From positions 3,230,255 through 3,294,254 of the forward strand of contig NC_091575.1 of the NCBI RefSeq assembly GCF_042767895.1: a stretch of DNA of 64,000 bases. Reading direction: 5' to 3'. Under the pieces are notes generated by a model, which was not told where the DNA came from, did no database searches, and saw only the letters and a program-made list of their open reading frames with translations. The translations under genes were made by a program, and so were the position numbers. Shown one piece after another: positions 26,356 to 38,564 of the stretch (its first letter is position 1; the number at the start of each line of letters is the position of its first letter). Source of the stretch: Penaeus vannamei. Its lineage: Eukaryota > Arthropoda > Malacostraca > Decapoda > Penaeidae.

Positions 26356-27545
26356 AAGTAAAGAGGTGAAGAAAAGAGGTGGGTGGGAGAAGATTAAAGG
26401 GTTGAAAAGGAAGGAAGATTAAGATTGAAAGTAGGGGGGCGACACCCCTTGCATGTCTTTCTTTGCTTTTGTTGATCAGTCTTGGGGGGGTTTGGGAGGA
26501 AGCAGGGAGTCAGGTGGACTTAGATTAATTGAATAATTTAACAACGTATTTTGGGATTTTTAATTTTATATTTATTTTTATTTTATATTTTATGCTGAAT
26601 ACGAACTTGAACAAGAACAACTTAATACTATAACTGAAAACTGTGATAAGGAACGAGAAGAGTTTTTATTGGCTTTTTATTTTATTTTATTTTTTTATTA
26701 TTTTTTCTACAAGGTTGAAACAAATGAACGAGAACTTTTTTTTTTTTTTTAATTATTTCTACTGTTGTATTGGGTTTTATTTATTATCATTTTCATTTGA
26801 TTTTACTTTAGGTGTCAACAGAAGCATAGAAATAAACATTGGTAACAAATGGATGACGAAGGGGAAGAGCACTAAGGACAGGAAAGGGGTGAAGATGAGT
26901 GAAGATGACGTGACGAGGTGATATGGGTGTGATAATGATAGATAAATAATAATAAATAATAATAAGTAAAGAGGTGATGAAAAGAGGTGGGTGGGAGAAG
27001 ATTAAAGGATTGAAAAGGAAGGAAGATTAAGATTGAAAGTAGGGGGGCGACACCCCTTGCATGACTTTCTTTGCTTTTGTTGATCAGTCTTGGGGGGGTT
27101 TGGGAGGAAGCAGGGAGCCAGGTGGACTTAAATTAATTGAATAATTTAACAGAACGTGTTTTGGGGGTTTTTAATTTTATATCTATTTTTATTTTTATTT
27201 TATGTTTTGTGCTGAATACGAAACTTGAACAAGAACAACTTAATACTATAACTGAAAACTGTGACAAGGAACGAGAAGAATTTTTATTGGCTTTTTATTT
27301 TGTTGTTTTTATTTTTATTATTTTGTTTATACAAGGTTGAAACAAATGAACGAGAACTTTTTTATTTTATTTTAATTATTTCTATTTTTGTATTGGGTTT
27401 TATTTATTATCATTTTTATTTGATTTTACTTTAGGTGTCAACAGAAGCATAGAAATAAACATTGGTAACAAATGGATGACGAAGGGGAAGAGCACTAAGG
27501 ACAGGAAAGGGGTGAAGATGAGTGAAGATAACGTGACAAAGTTAT
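26356..27545. repeat. 608-bp direct tandem duplication
   Basis: AAGTAAAGAGGTGA starts at 26356 and again at 26964. The following sequence (GGGGGGCGACACCCCTTGC, TTGATCAGTCTTGGGGGG, CTGAATACGAACTTGAAC, GGATGACGAAGGGGAAGAG) recurs in the same order with a few substitutions and small indels. No coding capacity is evident. It lies just upstream of the 5' UTR of LINE copy 1, in LINE orientation. Whether it belongs to that element is unknown. Confidence 0.92.
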
Positions 27546-28747
27546 ATGGGTGATAATTGCTTAAGGTGATAGAGCAAAAACAGACAACAGAAATTAAATA
27601 AATAAATAGATAAATGCAGCCCATGGCTGAGTTAAAGGTTAAAGAGATAAAGTTGACAAAGATAAGTAATACTGAGCAAAGGTAAGCATTAAGATGTGCA
27701 GAGGAGAGATAGGCTAGCATAGAGGCATTATGGGAACGAGTCGATGCACCTATGCATACACGCACATGTATACATATATAAATATACATATACACATACA
27801 TGCACACATAAGTGCAGCCATCCACGCACATATGAGGTTATGCTTGCCTGAAGAGGTAGGAACATGAGAGATTAAGGAGAACAGAACATAACATAATATA
27901 ACATGATATAACATAATAACATAAAAAGAAGGTCTTTTTTAATTTTTTTATTTATTTTTTTTCTTCCTTTTTCCGTAGAACATCTCAATCCTGCTCGTCC
28001 TCTAACTCGCGTGTCTGCCTTATGCAATTGCAAGAGTGCAATCCCATAATCACAGGCAATCGAGTCAGAGTCCGTAGCAAGTTTGTAAGATGTTCAGTCC
28101 ATGAAATAACTCCGTGTATAATTCCGTGTCGACGATCCCACGACCACTAGGCGGGCCGAGGCGGGCAAAGTGAATCAATCGTAAGTAAGTAAGCAGGAAA
28201 GAAGTTGGATAAACCAACGAAGAGAAGAGGAAGCTAAGGAAGGAGCTAGCTAAGGAAATGGAAATTTGGACGAGTGTAACAGATAAGGGCTATCCCTTTT
28301 GCCTGTTCATTTGCTTTTTGTTTATGGCTCGTGCCAAGAGTGCCCTGCCGGTGGAGTGGACTTCCCGTGTTATAAATATTTATTTTTTTGTATGTATTTC
28401 TACATAAGGAAAAATTTATCATAAAAGTCAACATGATTCATTATTAGTAGTGTTAGTATCAAAGTCTTTTTGTTAGTAGTTAGACTGTGTCCATTGTTAG
28501 TACGATCCCTTAACCTTTTTATTTTATTTTATTTATTTATTTATTTTATTTTCCGTCGACTATTTCCATCCGAACCCGTTGAGCGAATTCCGCTCGTGCG
28601 TGTGCTTGACTGGGACCTTCAAGCACCTGCACGAGCAGAACTCGCCCCTCGAGACCAGTTTGTAAAATAGTCTGTCCTTGGTGACCCTCTGTGCAGCCTT
28701 TCCCTGTTGCCGACTCTGGCGAGACGGGAACGCAGGATCGGTGCCCT
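27546..28747. other. Unassigned intergenic sequence between LINE copies
   Basis: No gene is recognised. It holds a CATATA/CACACA-rich stretch (about 27760-27815), an ACATAATATA-type stretch (27885-27930) and T-rich runs (27936-27980, 28515-28550). Two GC-richer segments (about 27975-28110 and 28550-28700) look distantly alike: each follows a T-rich run, begins TTTTCCGT, and later has AAGTTTGTAAGAT or CAGTTTGTAAAAT. They may be two diverged copies of one unclassified repeat. Confidence 0.5.
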
Positions 28748-28861
28748 GATTGGTCGGAAAGGTGACTACACCCTCCGTCCCCATTCTGTTTACATCTCGC
28801 ACTGTAGCTCAGTGTGTGAGTTGTAAACAGACTTTGGGACGATTACTGGTGGTAGTTTCTA

Positions 28862-28950
28862 GTTTTATTTATTTGTTTATTTATTTATTTTATTATTATT
28901 ATTATTATTATTATTAGAATTTTTTATTTATTTATTTATTTTTTTTTTAC
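28862..28950. repeat. ATTT/ATT microsatellite in the LINE 3' UTR
   Basis: Runs of TTTATTTA and TTATTATTA occupy the position where copy 1 has (AT)n. This supports a variable simple-repeat spacer in the 3' UTR of this LINE family. Confidence 0.9.
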
Positions 28951-29206
28951 ATATACATACTTATATACATACTGATACGCCTGTGCCCTGGAGCCTTCAC
29001 CAGCGGTACCACTCCACTGGTGCAGGATCGAGCGCCGTTAGCGTACGAGACTTCTCTGCTCACATATATCGTCCCGAACCCCTTCGGACAGTATAAATGA
29101 GTTAGAGAACCCTCTCGTCTGTATATATGTATGTATATATCTTATTATTTACATTTTATTTACATTTCAGGGATCGTCTGGATCGTCCTGTGTTGCGTGG
29201 CGATCT

Positions 29207-30342
29207 TGTAGTGAATGTAGCCTTGCTTGCTAGTGACGGAGTGACCCTGAAGGAGTCAACTACCGCACTACTGTATTTCACAATGGGCTTTTCGTGTCGG
29301 AGTGGGCCGAGCGGTAAGAACCCTCCGAAGGCACGGTGGGCCTGGCATAAATATGGCCATAAAATCAAGTAAAAGTGAAAATTTAAAACTAAAAGAAACA
29401 GTAAAAAACAAACCATAAAAGAAATAAAAGTTTAAATGTTAAAAAGAAATAAAACGCTTAAAACCGAAAGCCATCCCCAAGGGTTCTTAAACAGTGGGCT
29501 TCCCCGTTTTCTTTCATTACTTAAGTTTTCTGTGTACTTGCGACACAATGAAATAGAATAAAATAAATGATAAAAAGGAGCCTGGGCACAACTCCTTAAA
29601 AAATAAAAAGGCACATAAAAAGAACTAAAAAATGTTATAATATTTACTAATAGCCCGGCTTTATATATATAACAATTCTACATTTGTAAAATGACATAAT
29701 TAATGAATAAACACAACACTTATCTGTACAATATAGTATATCCAGGTGTTCCACAGCAAGCCAAATCAATAGTTGCCACATTAAAATAATAGTAATTAAA
29801 AGTGCTTTCGTCTCCCTGATTAATGACAATGCCCCGTTGCAGTCTTCCGTTCCGGATCTCTGGCTTAGAGGAGCATTACCTGCGCATGTTAATAGTAGCG
29901 TATGCTAGGGAGATGTTAAACCCAATGTGTGTAGTTTTCGTCTGACCCCTGCTCATAGGGCCAGGCAGTGGAGGTTGGTAAAAATTTAAAAAAGTAAGCA
30001 TGGGCTGAGAAGCTCTTAACAACCATCATGTCGTTTTTACTTCAACTCATTAGCATAATTTAAAAATGTAAAAAAAATGTGTAAAAGAGACTGAAGGTAA
30101 AAATACATAAATAAAACCATTTTCACATTAAAAGCTGAGCAGATAGAATAATAAAAGGCATTTAAAAAACGTTAAAAGGAGGTCTTTATCTCGCCTTAAT
30201 TATTCATACCTGGCGGGAAGGGTAGAACAAGGCAGTTACCCTGAGGTGACCCGCGAATAGCTGGGGATGTTTTTAAAGGCAAAAGGAATAATTTCTGTAT
30301 TTATACAACATAATGAATCATGTAGAAAAACAGCTCACTACA
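29207..30342. mobile_element. 1,136-bp non-coding insertion with short TIRs and ATCT duplication
   Basis: The left end is TGTAGTGA (29207-29214) and the right end is TCACTACA (30335-30342), a perfect 8-bp inverted pair. ATCT flanks both sides (29203-29206 and 30343-30346). LINE copy 1 reads GGCGATCGCGCCGTGGC at the equivalent place. Copy 2 without the insert and one ATCT reads GGCGATCTCGCCGTGGC, so the empty site is directly visible. No transposase-like frame is present, so it is probably a non-autonomous DNA transposon. A 4-bp duplication does not settle the superfamily. It interrupts the last codons of ORF2 of its host LINE. Confidence 0.82.
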
Positions 30343-30346
30343 ATCT

Positions 30347-33106
30347 CGCCGTGGCAACGATCGTCGGCTATACAGAGGACGTGGCTCTGTCAGAGTTGCC
30401 AGGAGGCTGCGTGGGAACCATGAGTGGTTCTCGTTTGCAAGGTGAGTATTTATTATTTTTGTGTAGTTGTCATCTTCCAGATATTCCAGTTTCTCCCATG
30501 TTTTTCTGGCTAGTTGATGAATTCTGATGTTCACTGGGAGCACACTATATCTCTCATGTAATTCCTCTGCAGATGGAATGTCTGGGTATCTTGCTCCAGA
30601 TGCCCAGATTAGTGCTTTATTTTGAATGCTTTGTAGTTTAAGCATTTGTGTGTTTGAAGTTGTGACCAGAGGCCCAGGAGGATATTCTATTATTGGTCTG
30701 ATGAGTGACTTATATAGCTGCTGTTTTATTTCCTCATTGCATCCAGAGAAGCGTTTGCACTTTTTAAGTTGTTGGTTTGCCATGTTGGCTCGTTCTCTTA
30801 AGTGAGGAACTATTCCTCTGTATATTATTAGTAGGCCAAGCATCTTCCCTCTCTGACTGAATTCTATGTCATTGTTGTTGCTGGTTATGGGGAGGGATTT
30901 TAATTTGCCAGCTGAGATCAATTGAAACTTGGTGTTATTGGTCCTTATTTTCCATAGTTTTTCTGTTTGGTTAATGCTCTGGATGGCTCTGTGAGTTTGC
31001 AAGGTCATGATTATTTTGGATTTGGTGGGGTGTGTCACTAGTTGAGTGACGTCATCAGCATAGGCGATATAGTTATGGTGCTGTGTGGGAGGTGGTAAGC
31101 AGGTGAATAAAATGTATAGGGTTGGCGAGATTACACTTCCTTGTGGTACCCCGCTTTTGAGGTTGATGGGGTTGCCTACATGGGTGCCTATCTTGATATA
31201 TGCTCTCCTTCCATCGAGGAAGTTGCATAAGAGTTTGGTGATAGGTTCTGGCATCTGCAAATCAATGATCTTGTGTTTGAGGCCAGAGTGCCAAACTTAG
31301 TCAAATGCCTTTGACACATCCCTCATGATGATATTGCACTGGTTGTTTTGTGCGAGGGCCTGTGCGATTTGTTCATAAGCGATTGCAATCGCTGTTGCGG
31401 TGCCCTTCCCTCTGCGAAAGCCATATAGGTTTGTGTTTAAGATGTTATTTTCGAGAAAAGTCATTAGCCTGCTGTTGATGATTCTTTCGAGGACTTTTGC
31501 GGGTATTTCCAGCAATGATATGGGACTGAAGTTTTCTACTTTGTTAGATGGTTTGCCTGGTTTAGGGATTAGTGTGATTATGGCTTCCTTGAAAGATTTT
31601 GGAAAATATCCACTGGCCAGGCATGCATTAAAAATGTTGGTGAGTTTTTTGACCATGTTGTCTGGTAAGTTAGCCAAGTCGGTTTTCCTTATCTTGGATT
31701 TACCTAGCGCTTTGTCTTTCATTTTTGAAATCACCTCTTTCACTTTTGCTTGTGTTATTTTTCCTGTTAGAGGGTTGTCGTCATTTAGCATCCCGAGGTT
31801 TATGGTTTGGTAAGGGACGAGTTTTCTCGGAAATCTTGCAAGGTCTCTGCGAATTACATTTTCGAACTGATCGTCGAAGTCAAGGTTTACTTCGTCGGAT
31901 ATTTTGAAGGTCTTGGACCTGAACGTGATCTGTAATTTCTTTTTCTCGGCGTCTTCGTAAATCGTCTCATTCTGGGGTTTAAGAAGGTATGGGCTAGTCG
32001 GAGTGTCATTTCCTTTCAATCTCCTTATTTTATTCCAGAATGTCTTGGGGTCTTTTCCTGCTGAATGTACTGTTAATTCTTTTTGTAAGTTTCCCCAGTT
32101 TTCATGATTTAGTTTTTTAGAGGTTTCTTTGAGTTCGATTTGCAGAGCCCTGTATCTCTGCCTTAACTCTTCACTCCCTCCTGATGTTTCGCTTCGTCTT
32201 ATGATTTCTTGATACAGGGTTTTTAAGACGTTAAGGTGATGATTTAATTTGTGATGGGGAATTGTGGTGAAGAGTTTGCTTGGGATACAGTCTTCTTTTG
32301 CTGCGAGTATTTCTTTTTCCCATTGTTCCACCGCTTTATCGGTCTCGGTGTGTGGTAAATTGTGCAGCTGAAACGTCCTTGTGTTGCTCAGTTGTTCTTT
32401 GTATCTTTCCCAGTCTGCTTATTTTGTAGTGTTTAGTCGGCTATCTGGGTATCATTATTGGTGATGTGGATATGACAGCTTGTACTGGCAGGTGGTCACT
32501 GGTGGTTATTTGGCCTTGTGAGAGGTGTGTGTTAAAGTTCCCGTACTTGTTCGTAATAACTAGATCTGGGGTTGTCGAGTTGTGCCTTATTAATGCTGGG
32601 AAATCAGGTCCCACGACAATAGCTTGGCCATGGTTGATGTTAGTGGCGAGTCGACGACCCATAGGGTTGTTATTCCCGTGCCCTAAGATACGATGTCGAG
32701 CATTGAGGTCCCCCATCAGATACATGGGTCTTTGTTATCTGAGCAGACGCAAGAAGTTAGCGTCAGGCAGATAGGGACGTCTGGGTGGGAAATATGCAGT
32801 GGCTATTATTATTGGGCCAAGTGAAGTGTCGAGTTCGATGGCAAGAACCTCGGCCTGGAAGTCGTCGATTACCTTATGTTTTATATTATTTTTGACTGCA
32901 ATTGCAACCCCGTCATTTGCCTCACCAGATTTGTTGCTGGTGTAGGTGTTGTATGTGTATATTTTGATTCGTTCTGTTTCGGGTTTGCCGTGACTGTTAA
33001 TTAGGATTATGTCAGGGTCGAACTCACGGTATGTGTTTGTGAGTTCGTGTGCTCGCTCTTTGGTCCAGCGGAGTACATTATGTTGGATTATTTGGAGTCT
33101 TGTCAT
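30347..33106 (-). pseudogene. ORF2 of LINE copy 2 (endonuclease-RT)
   Basis: The ATG at 33104-33106 starts MTRLQIIQHNV, two bases after the ORF1 stop (33109-33111). The endonuclease is well kept, with NSHGKPE, GDLNARH (near 32685-32705) and SDHLPV (near 32488). RT has NFSPISLLE, DVSKAFD, SGVPQGSVISP and YADD (about 31045-31065), then a Jockey-type C-terminus ending EPRPLYSRRSLP. Three lesions are seen: a TAA at about 32732-32734 in the endonuclease, a frameshift near 32330-32440, and a TAA at 31297-31299 directly after the RT motif AFD. The C-terminal end runs into the inverted-repeat insertion. It is much less damaged than ORF2 of copy 1. Confidence 0.9.
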
Positions 33107-33108
33107 CG

Positions 33109-33927
33109 TCAGAGCTTTTCTTTTTTAGAGCCTGTCAAGGTTTGGCGTGGTTCTTCGAATCCATAGCGTATTTTGTTGGGGTTTCTTTTTTCTATCATGC
33201 TAGGCATGATGTTGATATTTCCCTGTCGAAGATGTTTGTATATTTTCGATTCTTTTTCCGGGGAGCGGTAATCAGGGTTGCTGAATGTGTATTTGATGTT
33301 GCCTTTGTTTATTTCGTCCCCGATTGTCTTTCTGTTGTTGTAATATTTTTTTGGTTCGTTAGCATACAGCCTGATGCCGAGTGCTTTTGGGTCTGTGGGG
33401 ATACCGTCCTTGAGAGTGGTCTGAGAGGTTGATGCCTGTGAGGTTGTTGCCTCATTGGCTGGGTTGGTTGTGGGGCAGGTGCTGGGCTGGGCTGATCTTG
33501 GGGTCTCGGCATGAGCGTCACTTCGTGCGCGTGGCACTGAGCGTGAGCGTGGTCTGGCCCCTTGAAACAGTTTGGTCGATATATGCGTGGTTACTACAGG
33601 CATGGTGAATGTCAATGCCTGGTTGTTTTCGTTCGGGGCAGTCTCAATGTTTATCTCCTCTTCTCCTTCGTCCTCCTCCTGCTCACTAAAGAGCCTGTCG
33701 TGCCTGTCTAGGGCTCTTACGTGTGAGAAAACACTCTCTTGTGAGGTTACGATCTCTATGACGTGTTGTGGGTCTGGGGCAATAACCCTGAGTATCTCTG
33801 CCGAGTTCGCGTCAGCCTCTTGGAGGCCAGCTCTGTGCAGACCTCTATTGGCGATTGTATTGTAATCAGGGTTTCTCTCTTTCAGACACGTTAGGTGGGC
33901 GTTTATCAGTACTGTCAAAATCTCGAA
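33109..33927 (-). pseudogene. C-terminal part of ORF1, LINE copy 2
   Basis: This open frame of about 270 codons is joined to satellite at its 5' end, so the zinc knuckles and N-terminus are missing. It contains one copy of the 210-residue unit that is triplicated in copy 1 (HLTCLKERNPDYN, SEQEEDEGEEEIN, a short Ser/Thr/Gln tail). The normal C-terminus follows, with GIRLYANEPKKYY and a basic end, MIEKRNPNKIRYGFEEP. It gives the reference C-terminus against which the shortened copy-1 protein can be seen. The upstream extension of the frame into satellite is not element sequence. Confidence 0.88.
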
Positions 33928-36900
33928 AAAAACGGCAAAATCTAGCGTATGCAGCCTTTTGAGAGAAACATCGAAAAAAAACCTTTTTCGCTTTTTATTT
34001 GTAATTATGAGGATTTTAACATTCATTCAGGTAATTGTGATGATTTTCATGATAATTCCTTCATTATATACAATAATGACGATAATTTTGAAGATAATGA
34101 CAAGGATAATGACAATAACAATGATAATAATGATAAAATCATAATAATAATGATAATTTTGATAATTACTGCAATAATGGCAATAATCAACTCTATTCCA
34201 ATAATTTTCATACTAATAATGACAATAGAAATAATAACATCATTATCATTGTCATTATAATTATTAATATTGTCATTATTATTTCTAAAATTATCATTAT
34301 TGCTATTATCATTATAAAAATAGTTATCATGATGAAAATAGCTATAATAATTAGCATAATGATAATTATAACTGCAATAATGATGATAATAATGATGATA
34401 ATCATGATGAAAAAGACTATAATGATAATAATCATAAAAATAATGACAGTAATGATAATAATGATGATAATAATCATTATCCAGTCAATTTATAATGGAA
34501 TAAAGGCCAAAAGTAATAAAATCCTTTAAGTCGAAAAAAACGGAAAAATCTAGCGTATTAAAGCCTTGTGAGAGAAACGTCGAAAAAAACAGTTTTTCGT
34601 TTTTTACTGGTAATTATGAGGATTTTAACATTAATTTAGGCAATTGTGATGATTTTCATGATAATTCCTTCATTATCTACAATAATTATAATTATGATGA
34701 TAATGACAATGATAATGACAATAATAATGATAATAATGATAAAATCATAATTATAATGATAATTTTGATAATTACTGCAATAATAGCAATAATCAACTCT
34801 ATTCCAATAATTTTCATACTAATAATGACAATAGAAATAATAATAACATTAATATCATTGTCATTATAATTATTACTATTGTCATTATTATTTTAAAAAT
34901 TATCTTTATTGCTATTATCACTATAAAAATAGTTATAATGATGAAAATAGCTATAATAATTAGCATAAAAATCATTATAACGGCAATAATGATGATAATA
35001 ATGATGATAATCATGATAATGACTATAATGATAATAATCATAAAAATAATGACAGTAATGATAATAATGATGATAATAATTATTATCCAGTCCATTTAGA
35101 ATGAAATAAACGCCAAAAGTAATAAAATTCCAAATGTCGAAAAAACGGCAAAATCTAGCCTTTTGAGAGAAACTTCGAAAAAAGAACTTTTTCGCTTTTT
35201 ATTGGTAATTATCAGGATTATAACTTTAATTCAGGTAATTGTGATGATTTTCAAGATAATTCCTTCATTATATACAATAATAATGATAATTATGATGATA
35301 ATGACAATGATAATGACAATAATAATGATAATGATAAAATCATAATTATAATGATAATCTTGATAATTACTGCAATAATAGCAATAATCAACTCTATTCC
35401 AATAATTTTCATACTAATAATGACAATAGAAATAATAACATCATTATCATTGTCATTATAATTATTACTATTGTCATTATTATTTCCAAAATTATAATTA
35501 TTTCTATTATCATTATAAAAGTAGTTATAATGATGAAAATAGATATAATAATTAGCATAATAATCATTAGAACTCCAATAATGATGATAATAATGATGAT
35601 AATCATGGTGATAATGACTATAATGATAATAATCATAAAAATAATGACAGTAATGATAATAATGATGATAATAATTATTATCCAGTCCATTTATACTGAA
35701 ATAAACGCCAAAAGGAATCAAATCCCAAGAGTCGAAAAAAACGGCAAAATATAGCATATTACAGCCTTTTGAGAGAAAAGTCGAATTAATTATAATTATA
35801 ATGATAATTTTGATAATTACTGCAATAATAGCAATAAACAACTCTATTCCAATAATTTTCATACTAATAATGACAATAGAAATAATAATAACGTCATTAT
35901 TATTGTCATTATAATTATTACTATTGTCATTATTATTTCTAAAATAATAATGATTGCTATTATCATTATAAAAAGAGTTATAATGATGAAAATAGTTTTA
36001 ATAATTAGCATAATAATCATTATAACTGCAATAATGATGATAATAATGATGATAATCATGATGATAATGATTATAATGAAAATAATCATAAAAATAATGA
36101 CAGAAATGATAATAATGATGATAATAATTATCCAGTCCATTTATAATGAAATAAAGGCCAAAAGTATCAAAATCCCATTAGCCGAAAAAAACAGCATAAT
36201 GTAGCGTAGCCTTTTGAGAGAAACGTCGAAAAAAAACCTTTTCGCTTTTTATTGATAATTATGAAGATTTTAACATTAATTCAGGTAACTGTGATGATTT
36301 TAATGATTACATCTTCATTATATACAATAATGATAATAATTATGATGATAATGACAATGATAATGACAAAAATAATGATAATAATGACAAAATCATAATT
36401 ATAATGATAATTTTCATAATTACTGCAATAATAGCAATAATCAACTCTATTCCAATAATTTTCATACTAATAATGACAATAGAAATAATAATAACATCAT
36501 TATCATTGTTATTATAATTATTACTATTGTCATTATTATTTCTAAAATTATCATTATTATTATTATTATTATAAAGATAGTTATAGTGATGAAAATAGCT
36601 ATAATAATTAGCATAATAATCATTAAAACTTCAATAATGATGATAATGATGATAATCATGATGATAATGACTATAATGATAATAATCATAAAAATAATGA
36701 CAGTAATGATAATAATGATGATAATTATTATCTAGTCCATCTATAATGAAATAATGGCCAAAAGTAATAAAATCCCAAAAGTCGAAAAAAACGGCAAAAT
36801 CTAACGTAGCCTTTTGAGAGAAACGTCGAAAAAAAACTTTTCGCTTTTTATTGATAATTATGAGGATTTTAATACTAATTCAGGTAATATGATGATTTTC

Positions 36901-38090
36901 ATGATAATTCCTTCATTATATACAATAATGATGATGATTATGATAATGACAATGATAATGACAATGATAATGATAAAATCATAATTATAATGATAACTAA
37001 TAATGACAATAGAAATAATAATAACATCAATATCATTGTCAATATAATTATTACTATTGTCATTATTATTTCTAAAATTATCATTATTGCTATTATCATT
37101 ATAAAAATAGTTATAATGATGAAAATAGCTATAATAATTAGCATAAAAATAATTGTAACTGCAATAATGATAATGATGATAATCATGATGATAATTACTA
37201 TAATTATAATAATCATAAGAATAATGAAAGTAATGATAATAATGATGATAATAATTATTATTCAGTCCATTTATAATGAAATAAAGGCCAAAAGTAATAA
37301 AATCCCATTAATCGAAAAAAAACGGCAAAATCTAGCGTATTACAGCCTATTGAGAGGAACGTCGAAAAAAACTCTTTTCGCTTTTTATTGGTAATTTTGT
37401 GGATTTTAACATTAATTAAAGTAATTGTGATGATTTTCATTATAATTCCTTCATTATATACAATAATGATGATAATTATCATGATAATGGCAATGAAAAT
37501 GACAATAATAATGATAATAATGATAAAATCATAATTATAATGATAGATTTAATAATTACAGCAATATTAGCAATAATCAACTCTATTCCAATAATTCTCA
37601 TACTAATAATGACAATAGAAATAATAATAACATCATTATCATTGTCATTATTATTTTAAAATTATCATTATTGCTATTATCATTATAAATTGGTATAATG
37701 ATGAAAATAGCTATAATAATTAGCATAATAATCATTATAACTGCAATAATGATGATAATAATGATGATAATCATGATGATAATGACTATAATGTTAATAA
37801 TCATAGAAATATTGACAGTAATGATAATAATGATGATAGTAATTATTATCCAGTCCATCTATAATGAATTAAAGGCCAAAAGTAATCAAATCCGAGAAGT
37901 CGAAAAACGGCAAAATTTAGGGTATTACAGCCTTTTGAGAGAAACGTCAAAAAAACCTTTTTCACTTTTTATTGGTAATTATGAGGATTTTAACATTAAT
38001 TCAGGTAATTGTGATGATTTTCATGATAAATCCTTCATTATATACAATAACGATAATTATGATGATAATGAAAATAATGACAAATAATTA
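33923..38090. repeat. AT-rich satellite array, block 3
   Basis: This is the same satellite subfamily as block 2. Cores lie near 33951, 34561, 35157, 35761, 36209, 36809, 37341 and 37927. The 35761-36209 interval is short (about 450 bp) because a segment after the core is deleted at about 35785. The block starts in mid-unit at TCGAAAAAAACGG, the same unit position at which block 2 ended. From about 38090 the sequence breaks down into A-rich and T-rich runs. Confidence 0.95.
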
Positions 38091-38490
38091 AATAAGATAA
38101 AAAATAATTCAAATAAGATAAAATAAAAAAAGCAAAAAAACAAAAATTCAAAAATTTAAACCCAAAAACAATAAATATAAATAATGCTATTATTTTTTTT
38201 CATTATTGTTTTTTTTCCCTAAAATTTATCTTTTTTTATCTTTACCCCATTACAAAAAGGGGTTATAATAATGAAAATGAAAGAATAATTGCCAAAATTT
38301 GATATAATAATCAAAATGAAAATTAATTGCTGAGGTTGTGCCCTTTAATTTATGATCCCTTTTCCCCATAAACCCTTTCCCCAAACGCATCACGAGCCCC
38401 CAGAGAGAAATCCCCCCCTTGTGCCAGTGCTTTTAACCCCGGACAGGTTTTTTTCACCGGACTGGCCCCGGGCTTCTTATTTTTTATTTT

Positions 38491-38564
<74 letters not shown>

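Larger units (their letters stand above)
28748..33927 (-). mobile_element. Jockey-like LINE, copy 2, 5'-truncated
   Basis: This is the same family as copy 1, clearly diverged, in the same orientation. It keeps the 3' UTR, an ORF2 with few lesions, and the C-terminal part of ORF1 with a single 210-residue unit. The 5' end stops inside ORF1 at FEILTVLINAH, where the sequence enters satellite at a shared TCGAAA (33923-33928). Truncation at a microhomology is typical of incomplete target-primed reverse transcription. A 1,136-bp inverted-repeat element interrupts it at 29207-30342. Confidence 0.9.

Noticed and set aside
26643..26921. 92-codon plus-strand frame in the 608-bp duplication
   Set aside because: It is Phe/Tyr/Ile-rich from T-runs and is not kept at the same length in the second unit.
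29290..29330. tRNA-like A box (GGGCCGAGCGGT) inside the inverted-repeat element
   Set aside because: No B box or acceptor pairing follows within a tRNA length. A SINE head is possible but unsupported.
29207..30342. CACTA-type DNA transposon
   Set aside because: CACTACA occurs at the terminus only on the outward-reading strand. CACTA elements begin with CACTA reading inward.
19643..33927. Telomere-specific LINE (SART/TRAS type)
   Set aside because: The LINE copies are inserted in the AT-rich satellite, not in TTAGG repeats, and nothing in the ORFs links them to telomere targeting.
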